55,006 bases of DNA from Bacteroidales bacterium (lineage in GTDB: Bacteria; Bacteroidota; Bacteroidia; Bacteroidales; P3), in the NCBI GenBank assembly GCA_017561155.1, contig JAFZDP010000061.1, positions 1 through 55,006 of the forward strand. The letters are read 5' to 3'. The translations under genes were made by a program, and so were the position numbers. The number at the start of each line of letters is the position of its first letter. The first letter of the stretch is position 1. Positions 45,966-53,200 of the stretch are shown here, one piece after another. Under the pieces are notes generated by a model that saw only the letters and a program-made list of their open reading frames with translations, searched no databases and was not told the origin of the DNA.

Positions 45966-46654
45966 TTGTAATGTTGTAAAGTTTTTGGTCGAAAGTCTAA
46001 AGGCAAAGGACTAAAGTTGGTATAGAAAGTAGAGAAAGGTATAGAGAGTATAGAATGTACAGAATGTATAGAAAGGCTGTGAATTGTAAGCTTCGAGCTG
46101 GCTTTGCTTTGTCCGTCAATCCGTAGTTCCGTAGTTTCGTGATTCCGTAATTCCGGCTACCGCCCTCCGTTGTCTGTTGTCCGTTGTCTGTTGTCCGTTG
46201 TCTGTTGTCTTTTTGTAATGTTGTTGTAATGTTGTAATGTTGTAATGTTGACCTTTGTTCGTCGTTTCCGACAAATACCAATACGACAAACCCCGGCATG
46301 TAATGTGTGCGACGTGCCCCGACACGACAATGTTCGACCCGACAAACCCCGGCATGTAATGTGTGCGACGTGCCCCGACACGACAATGTTCGACACGACA
46401 AACCCCGACACGTAATGTAGAGACGTGCCGCGGCGCGTCTCTACGGGTTACGGGTTACGGGTGGTACGTTTTTTTTACGGTGGGTACGGACGTGGTTGGT
46501 ACGCACATGTCCCCGAAAAACCACGACACGCAACGTTCACAACATAACAATGTTCAACCCGATAAACCCAAACACGCGATGTTTATGTGTGGAAAAATAA
46601 AATCATTCATTGTTCGTTACATTCATAATATAAATTAATGTCAAGAGAAGTGGG
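45966..46654 (+). repeat. Long direct repeat, left copy
   Basis: The segment matches 47565-48229 in the same direction, with insertions and deletions. Shared landmarks in order are GTCGAAAGTCTAAAGGCAAA, AAGCTTCGAGCTGGCTTTGC, the CCGTAGTTCCG series, the GC-rich CGACAAACCCC units, the GTAGAGACG palindrome, and GTGGAAAAATAAAATCATTC up to GTCAAGAGAAGTGGG. The first quarter is also present at 45748-45962. The MNT-HEPN pair lies between the two copies. Confidence 0.75.
46284..46444. repeat. GC-rich tandem units of 26-30 bp ending in a 28-bp palindrome
   Basis: Units alternate CGACAAACCCCGGCATG and CGACGTGCCCCGACACG, each running on to AATGT, with lengths of 26 or 30 bp. The array ends in a 28-bp near-perfect palindrome at 46417-46444 built on GAGACGTGCCGCGGCGCGTC. 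It is much richer in G+C than its surroundings. Confidence 0.75.
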
Positions 46655-46714
46655 GAAATTTATAATTGTAATGTAATAATGTAATAACTTATAATTGTAA
46701 TATTGTCTGCGGCC

Positions 46715-47119
46715 TTAATTTTGGGATTCTATCATTTCCCAAATTTTGGCAATAAATGTTTGGGCTGGTTCTATCAATGGCAAAACATCGTTTTCTTGCA
46801 AATCGAAACAGTCACCATAGTCTCCGGTAAGACGCATGGTGTATAAAGAATTGTATTGTCGTGCCAATTCTCTGTCAATCTTTCCGGTAAGGACAAAATG
46901 TTGATTAAACATTCTGATTATTCCATCGTGTGTTTTGGTATTTATATTGTTGGAAATAAGCAACGCCGACACTGCGTAATAAGCGGCATAATACAATCTG
47001 TTGGCTGCTGTTACCCACATTTTCAGTTCTATTACTTTTTTTGCATCGTCCAATGTCTTTTTGGATTTCTCCAAACGATAGTCTACTATCTGTTTTTTTT
47101 CTTCTTCTGTCAAACTCAT
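46715..47119 (-). CDS. HEPN-domain protein, putative toxin of MNT-HEPN pair
   Basis: This 134-residue all-helical protein matches HEPN proteins: KSKKTLDDAKKVIELKMWVT, then AANRLYYAAYYAVSALL, KTHDGIIRMFNQHFV and SLYTMRLTGDYGD. HEPN partners of MNT proteins are usually toxins, often RNases. The classic R-x4-6-H catalytic motif is not obvious (Arg41 is followed by LYYAAYYA), so activity is uncertain. It starts 12 nt after the MNT gene, the usual order for this pair. Confidence 0.85.
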   Translation of the reverse strand: MSLTEEEKKQIVDYRLEKSKKTLDDAKKVIELKMWVTAANRLYYAAYYAVSALLISNNINTKTHDGIIRMFNQHFVLTGKIDRELARQYNSLYTMRLTGDYGDCFDLQENDVLPLIEPAQTFIAKIWEMIESQN

Positions 47120-47131
47120 AGCATCCCTATA

Positions 47132-47455
47132 TTATAATATTATGGCGTCTTCCATTACGTTTTTGTAAAAAGGGGTGAAACTTTTGGCTTTCCACTCGCT
47201 TTCGGTTTGTATAATGGTGTTTACATCATAGTCCATCAGCCAAAATACAGTGTTTATTGAATAGCCTATTGTGTTGTAGTCGTCGATAGATGCACGACCC
47301 TCGCGGTTCAAAATTACCAAGATATCCCAATCCGAATCCGAACGCTCTGTGCCTCGGGCTCGAGATCCAAAAAGCAAGATTTTGCTACCTTCAGGGATTA
47401 TACTATACAGTTCTTGCTTAACCGTAGATAATATTTCGATGGTATCTTGTTTCAT
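47132..47455 (-). CDS. Minimal nucleotidyltransferase (MNT), putative antitoxin
   Basis: This 107-residue protein has the nucleotidyltransferase signature LLFGSRARGTERSDSDWDIL, with Gly30-Ser31 and Asp42/Asp44 as the likely metal ligands. In characterised MNT-HEPN pairs the MNT protein inactivates the HEPN toxin by AMPylation. It is the first gene of the pair, with a consensus promoter at 47488-47518. Confidence 0.88.
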   Translation of the reverse strand: MKQDTIEILSTVKQELYSIIPEGSKILLFGSRARGTERSDSDWDILVILNREGRASIDDYNTIGYSINTVFWLMDYDVNTIIQTESEWKAKSFTPFYKNVMEDAIIL

Positions 47456-47487
47456 TTTTACGAATTTACAATAGTTGTTTTCGACTG

Positions 47488-47518
47488 CAAAGATACAACT
47501 TTTTCTTTAATCAACAAA
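47488..47518 (-). promoter_or_regulatory. Promoter of the MNT-HEPN pair
   Basis: On the minus strand TTTG (47515-47518) and TATCTTTG (47488-47495) are 19 nt apart, a consensus match. It lies in the unique segment between the two long repeats. Confidence 0.72.
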
Positions 47519-47564
47519 ATTTATTTCTTTAAACAATTTATTTGATGCTTTGCTTAATGTAATG

Positions 47565-48229
47565 TTGTTGTAATGTTGTAAAGTTTTTTTGTCGAAAGTC
47601 TAAAGGCAAAGGACTAAAGTTGGTATAGAAAGGTATAGAATGTACAGAATGTATAGAAAGGCTGTGAATTGTAAGCTTCGAGCTGGCTTTGCTTTGTCCG
47701 TCAATCCGTAGTTCCGTAGTTTCGTGATTCCGTAATTCCGGCTACCGCCCTCCGTTGTCTGTTGTCTGTTGTCCGTTGACCTTTGTTTGTTGTTCCCGAC
47801 AATGTCCGACACGACAATGTTTGATGCGACATGTCCTGTCACGTAATGTGTGCGACGTCCCCCCGGCACGACAATGTTTGACGCGACAAACCCCGGTACG
47901 ACAATGTACGACGCGACATGCCGCGGCACGACAATGTTCGACGTGACAAACCACGGCACGTAATGTTTGACGCGACAAACCCCGGCACATAATGTAGAGA
48001 CGCGCCGCGGCACGTCTCTACGGGTGGTGTGTTTTTTACGGGTACGGATTTTTACGGTGGGTGCGGACGTGTTTGGCACGCATATGACCCCGACAAACCA
48101 CGGACGTGTTTTTGCCACGGTACATAATATGGCGGTACATAATATTCATCATGCAAATATGTGTGGAAAAATAAAATCATTCATTGTTCGTTACATTCAC
48201 AATATAAATAAATGTCAAGAGAAGTGGGA
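47565..48229 (+). repeat. Long direct repeat, right copy
   Basis: Homologous to 45966-46654 in the same direction. Together the two copies flank the MNT-HEPN genes, so homologous recombination could delete or duplicate the pair. The RAYT transposase begins 140 bp after this copy. Confidence 0.75.
47797..48021. repeat. GC-rich tandem array of about 30-bp units ending in a 28-bp palindrome
   Basis: Units such as CGACAAACCCCGGTACG and CGACATGCCGCGGCACG, each continuing into ACAATGT, repeat every 29-30 bp. The terminal palindrome at 47994-48021 (GAGACGCGCCGCGGCACGTC) is the exact reverse complement of the one at 46417-46444. Confidence 0.75.
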
Positions 48230-48368
48230 CAACTTATAATTTATATTTATAATTATAATTATAATTGTAAATGTAATTGTAATGTAGTAATGTAGTAAAC
48301 TGGCCTTTTGTAGGGTTTTGCTGCTATATTAACTTCAAACTTCTAACGTCAAACTAATAAATAATGCT

Positions 48369-48908
48369 ATGGATGACGGATTGTTTAAGGGTAAATATCG
48401 GATTGCTTCGTGTCGGTTGCCATATCAGAACTACGAGGTGGGGTGCTTCTTCGTGACGATATGTGCCAAGGATATGGTTCATTATTTTGGGCGCATCGTT
48501 GACGGAAAGATGCTTTTGACACCTGTGGGGAAAGCAGCCGACGACCTTATAACTGCCATGCCTCAACGGTACGAGAGGGTTGAGGTGATAACTCATGTGG
48601 TAATGCCAAACCATGTACATCTTATGCTGCGTATACATGCAAAAATGTGTTGCGACGATAGGGCAACGACGCCTGTTGCTACAGATACTCCAACCAAGAA
48701 CGAGCAAATGCAGACTATCGCAACCAATATCGGTGAACTGTCGAAGGTGATAAACCACTACAAAGGTAACGTCACCAAATATGCCAAAGCAAACGGTATA
48801 CCCTTCGCTTGGCAATCGGGTTTTTACGACGAAATTGTCCGCGACGATGCGGCATACAACGCCGTCAAACGTTATATCGAAAACAATGTGATACGTTGGA
48901 AAAAATAA
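48369..48908 (+). CDS. REP-associated tyrosine transposase (RAYT, Y1_Tnp family)
   Basis: This 179-residue single-strand transposase relative has the HUH motif His82-Val-His84 in VMPNHVHLMLRI and the likely catalytic Tyr131 in ELSKVINHYKGNVTKYA. The family tail is FAWQSGFYDEIVRDD and YIENNVIRW. RAYTs are single-copy domesticated enzymes linked to spread of small palindromic (REP) sequences. Here it lies next to GC-rich palindromes with TIR-element copy D downstream, so these may be its targets. An insert at residues about 90-115 (HAKMCCDDRATTPVATDTPT) interrupts the core. No flanking IS ends were seen. Confidence 0.88.
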   Translation: MDDGLFKGKYRIASCRLPYQNYEVGCFFVTICAKDMVHYFGRIVDGKMLLTPVGKAADDLITAMPQRYERVEVITHVVMPNHVHLMLRIHAKMCCDDRATTPVATDTPTKNEQMQTIATNIGELSKVINHYKGNVTKYAKANGIPFAWQSGFYDEIVRDDAAYNAVKRYIENNVIRWKK

Positions 48909-49019
48909 CCGCAATGTATGACGCGACAAAACAACACATAATACAAAATGCAATAATATATATATGTTATTACATTATCATATATGGGATAATACAATAA
49001 CATATATATGTTTTTTTAT

Positions 49020-49215
49020 GGCAACTTCTAAAAATTGCTTTGCAAGTGATTTACGAAATTTTCTTGAGAAGATTTCTACTTTCTTTTGATTGAGCATAGC
49101 GGGCTATGCGATTGAAAAAGAAATAGAAAGATTCCAAGAAAAAACGTAAAGCACGCAAAAGTTCTTTTATTTCATAATAACATTTCTTAGAACGTGGAAT
49201 TTTTAGAAGTTGCCT
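49020..49215 (+). repeat. TIR element, copy D (complete, short form)
   Basis: 196 bp from GGCAACTTCTAAAAATTGC to AATTTTTAGAAGTTGCC, giving 17-bp perfect terminal inverted repeats. It includes the GCATAGCGGGCTATGC hairpin and GATTGAAAAAGAAATAGAAA, and lacks the insert of copies B and C. Confidence 0.85.
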
Positions 49216-49241
49216 TATGTATATCACGCCCCGTTTTTCAC

Positions 49242-49307
49242 GGTATATTGTCGGTGCGACGATGGTATATTGCGAATGCAACGAAACCCTATTGCGAAAA
49301 ACAGGAC
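49242..49307. repeat. 22-bp-phased array, core TATATTG
   Basis: GGTATATTGTCGG (49242), GGTATATTGCGAA (49264) and ACCCTATTGCGAA (49286) are exactly 22 bp apart; GCGACGA and GCAACGA recur between them. It starts 26 bp after TIR copy D. A related core appears in the array at 25548. Confidence 0.7.
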
Positions 49308-49916
49308 GGGTAGGGGGTGTTTTACCGGGGTGGGGGGGATGCCTTTTTTTTTGTTTCGTATGTACATGTAAAAATGTAAAATGTAATATTCCCCGATGCT
49401 GAGGAAAGAGCCTTTTTGTGTTCCTTTTTAATACGTTGCCTGTCGTGTGAGGTATGGGTTAAATATTCTAAATGCGTAACTAACTATTGGTAAGGTGTGT
49501 GAAAAATTATGACAAAAACAAAAATATCTATTCCGTGGCTGTGAAATGTTTTAGTTAAAGTATGGAAATATTGTATGGCTAAAGTTGTAAAATATTATAT
49601 ATTGCTTATAATATATTGAAATAGATGTGAAATGTTAAAATTAGGGATATGTAAGCCTGTTGAGAGGTGTCTTTTTGAGGGAAATTGTTGCGGAAAATAT
49701 ACCTGTGGGGAAACGCGGTGAAACACCATTGCGGAGAATATGCAGCAGTGTGCGTTTTGCCATAAGAAAACACCGAGATAAATCCGCCTATAAACAGTGT
49801 GTGGCAAACCATATCCCCATACTGCGCCCATCCCCACTGCAAGGCTGTTGTGGCACTGCCGGTGGGGTGTATGGAGAAAGAATTTGTCAACAATTAATTT
49901 TTAATATCGTGGGATG

Positions 49917-49945
49917 TTGAAATTCGAGAAAAAATCGTAACTTTG
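49917..49945 (+). promoter_or_regulatory. Promoter upstream of the large surface protein
   Basis: TTG (49917-49919) and TAACTTTG (49938-49945) are 18 nt apart. The leader to the large gene would be about 275 nt and includes a 44-codon frame. Confidence 0.6.
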
Positions 49946-50012
49946 TAGGGTGAAATAATATATGGAAAATAGTTAAAAGATAGATGTAATAAACATATAT
50001 AAAGCGAATTAT

Positions 50013-50147
50013 ATGCAAAGCATTGAAATGTTAAAAAACGCTCGTTTTGAACAATTGAGTGTTGAAAACTGCGGTCTGTATGCCTTAAAAACCCTTGCCT
50101 TGAGTAGTGGGTTTGGTATAAATAATGTTAAAAATAAACATATTTAA
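50013..50147 (+). CDS. Possible 44-residue leader peptide
   Basis: A short frame starting MQSIEMLKNARFEQLSVENC and ending INNVKNKHI lies between a consensus promoter and the large surface-protein gene. It includes KNARFEQLSVEN, which vaguely resembles leader regions of small secreted peptides of Bacteroidota, but no double-glycine site follows. It might be a regulatory leader, a remnant or chance. Confidence 0.35.
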   Translation: MQSIEMLKNARFEQLSVENCGLYALKTLALSSGFGINNVKNKHI

Positions 50148-50226
50148 TGCACATTGTGAATATCTTTGAAATTATATAAAATATAGAATAACAGATAGTA
50201 TAAAAATATATAAAAACAGTAGTATT

Positions 50227-53200
50227 ATGCAGAGTAGTAGTACAAAGTTTGCCCACTGCGGCACAAGCATTAAACAAGAACAACAAGGTGTTTGTTCAGC
50301 GATACAAAAAATAACCCACACCTCGCCCTATCGAGGTAGCGGCGGCATAGCCAAACATCTTATGCTGCTGTGGCTATTGGCGTTTACCCTTGTGGGAAGT
50401 GTTGCTTTTGGACAAGTAACTTATACTTATACAAGCTCCGGTACTCATACAGTGTCCGAAGGAGTGAATTATGTTATCATCGAGGCTATTGGTGGCGGTG
50501 GAGCCGGAGGATCTGTATCCAATGGTAAAAGACCTGCCGGAGGTGGCGGCGGTGGTGCCTATTCCAGAGTACAGGTAGATGTTTCTGATGTATTAGGTAC
50601 ATCTAGACAAATATCATATAATGTTGGTGCAGGTGGTACAGCCGGTACAAACAATCGCGATGGCGGTATTACTACTGTTAGCTTTGGCGGATATAGACTT
50701 ACTGCCAATGGCGGAAATGGAGCAGCAGCTGTTACTGGCACTACTGTTGGAAATGGAGCAAATGGTGGTGATTCAGTAAGTAATGCAATAAGTGGTACAG
50801 GAATTTCTAATTACCATAGCTACGCCGGTGGTAAAGGTGGTAACGGACAATATAATGATTATAGTACTACATCTAGATATTCAGGTGGTGGCGGTGGTGC
50901 TGCCGGAAGTAATGGAGCCGGTAATGCTGCTAGCGGAAGAAGTGGCGGTAGTGCACAGTCGCCCGGTGGTTATGGTGCTAATGGATTAACTCAAAATTCG
51001 CCCGGTGCTGCCGGTGGAAACTACGGCGGTGGCGGTAGTGGTGCTTATTATTATGGTAGTAGTAATGGTAATTATACCGGTGGAAACGGTGCATCGGGTG
51101 TGGTGATTATCACCGAATGTTATTCTACCAACACCAATGGTGCAAATTCGGATATCGTGAGTCGTGGTAGTAATATAACATCGATGGAAGTAGATGTGGT
51201 TGCCAACGATTTTATACCTTGCCCTAATAATTACACTATAGAGATTATAGGAGATAATGGACAACCTATCACAACTAGTAATAGCAGTCCGATACGCCCA
51301 ACAGATGATGGTAAAAAAGTGCTCGTTACTTTCCCTGGTACTTATGAATCTGCTAATACCGTATTCCAATATCACATCAAGTGTGGTACCGGAGAATCTG
51401 CTACTACTACCAATACGGCAACTGTAGTAATTCAAAATTCTACTGTGGTGGCCAATTTGGGTTGCCCTACAGCACTTGAATCTACTACTGAAATTGATAG
51501 AACAATAGAACATTATAAATTCAAAACCCCAAAAATTATAGGAAAAGGAGGTGAATATATAAAGTATATGTCTTTGGCTTTTACTAATGTGCCGGATATA
51601 GACAATGCAGGTGTTTACAAATTTGAAGTGCAAAGCGATTCTGGATTTACAGTAACTAACAATGAAATTCGTGAAATTGGCACTGATAACATTAGTACAA
51701 AAATAGGTGATATAATAGACCTAGGTTCTTTTATGTTTGCTTGCCATTTTAATGTAGGTAATGGTATTACGTTTGAGAAGGCCGAAAAGTTAATAAAAGC
51801 TATTCATGTAAGTATTCCGGAGTCTAATACCAACGATTTTGTGGGGGTAGCATTAGAAATTTCTACAAATTACGATAGCCGCAATATTATATATAATGCA
51901 GAAAATGGACACTACTATGAATATGTAGCAGGCACTGTTACTTGGCAAAACGCATATAATGCTGCCAAAAATACTACCTATTTAGGTATGCAAGGCTATT
52001 TGGCTACCATTACCTCGCTAGCGGAAAATAGATTTATGACGGCTTTGGTTTCAGAACCGGGCTGGTTGGGTGGTACTCGCTGGCCGCTATCAGGTGGCGA
52101 TGGTACTCAATACTATGAAAATTTTGGTTCAACAAATGACCTTCATAGTTATTGGTATTGGGCTTGTGGTCCTGAAAAGGAACAAAAATTTATGTGGCAG
52201 GCAGCAGCTTGTCCTAATGGATTTTATCCTAATCCGGATTTGACTGTAGCAAACTTATTAGAAGCAGATGATTGGGAGAGGCTTGCTTTTAATGGGACAA
52301 ATGAATGTAGTGATAGGACTGGAACGCGATATTGCTATGAAGGTACTGCTGCTCAAGATTCAGCACTTTTGTGGTGGTATAGAAAATATATGAGCGATAA
52401 CAATTGTTATTTTAACTGGGGTATAGGACATTCGGATGCTACAGGTGGTCCTGAGCCTAATAGTGCCAGTGGAGAATATTGTTTGTCGATACTATCTACC
52501 AAAGGAAAAGGATGTTCTTTCTATGGCACTGAGTTTGCAAAATATTCATGGAACGACTTAGCAAATAGTCCTAGTGGGGATTGGAGTGCGACTGGCTATA
52601 TTATTGAGTATGGCGATTTGGTTACAGGTAACTCTTTCACTCCATTACACGATGGGGCTAAATGTAGGTCTATAGTAGGCTTGAGGAAAGAAACCATAAC
52701 CGCTACTGTAACAGGTACAGAGATACAGTGTAGAGGTGGAAAAGACTCATTGGCAGTTTCTATAAGTTTTACAGGTGGTATGGCACCATACGAGTTTGAT
52801 ATATATGTAGGAAATACTTATGTAAAATCCTACACTACCAACGGTGCAACTACTATTTACTTGCCTATAGAGCAAAACGCTAAGACTTATACTATTAGAG
52901 ATTTCACCTCCGGAACAATAACCGTAGGCGGATGTAATGTCACAGCAGCAACATTCGTAATACAAGGTGGCTCAGGAGAAGGAAAAAACGAAATAAAGGT
53001 TCCAGCAGCATTTAGCTATAAGATAAGTAAAACAGCAGAAGAATGTGGTAAAATAGGGCTTAAAGTAAAATTATCGGGTGGAGATGCTACTCAATACCCC
53101 TTAACAGTTGCTCTTAGTTCTTTTGTCGATCCTATAACAATTAGTGTAGCCGGTGATTCTGCAATCTTTACAAAAACAGAAGGGTTAACCGGAGGCAGTT

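Larger units (their letters stand above)
45686..46714. other. Repeat-rich non-coding spacer
   Basis: It holds two copies of a unit of about 215 bp (45748 and 45966 onward), simple repeats such as CTGTTGTC and TTCCGTAG, the GC-rich array 46284-46444 and the left long direct repeat. Open frames here exist on the minus strand, but they follow from repeated DNA and read as low complexity. Confidence 0.65.
47519..48368. other. Repeat-rich spacer between MNT promoter and RAYT
   Basis: Mostly the right copy of the long direct repeat, then an AT-rich run of TTATAAT and GTAATGTA repeats to 48300. No real gene seen. Confidence 0.6.
48909..50226. other. Non-coding spacer after RAYT
   Basis: Order: AT-rich TATATATG repeats, TIR element copy D (49020-49215), array (49242-49307), a G-run cluster (49308-49338), AT-rich DNA, a segment richer in G+C at 49650-49890 with overlapping frames on both strands that I cannot assign, then a promoter (49917-49945) and a 44-codon frame (50013-50147). 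Confidence 0.6.

Noticed and set aside
45997-46401. 134-codon minus-strand frame with a similar one at 47600-48118
   Set aside because: The two look homologous only because the DNA is a long direct repeat. The sequence is low complexity from short tandem repeats, with no domain.
48309-49020. Complete insertion sequence around the RAYT gene
   Set aside because: No terminal repeats or target duplications directly flanking the gene were found; RAYTs are usually single genes without IS ends.
49606-49920. 95-codon minus and 86-codon plus frames in a higher-GC segment
   Set aside because: They overlap on opposite strands, neither resembles a known family, and no promoter or conserved start supports either. 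Left as unassigned.
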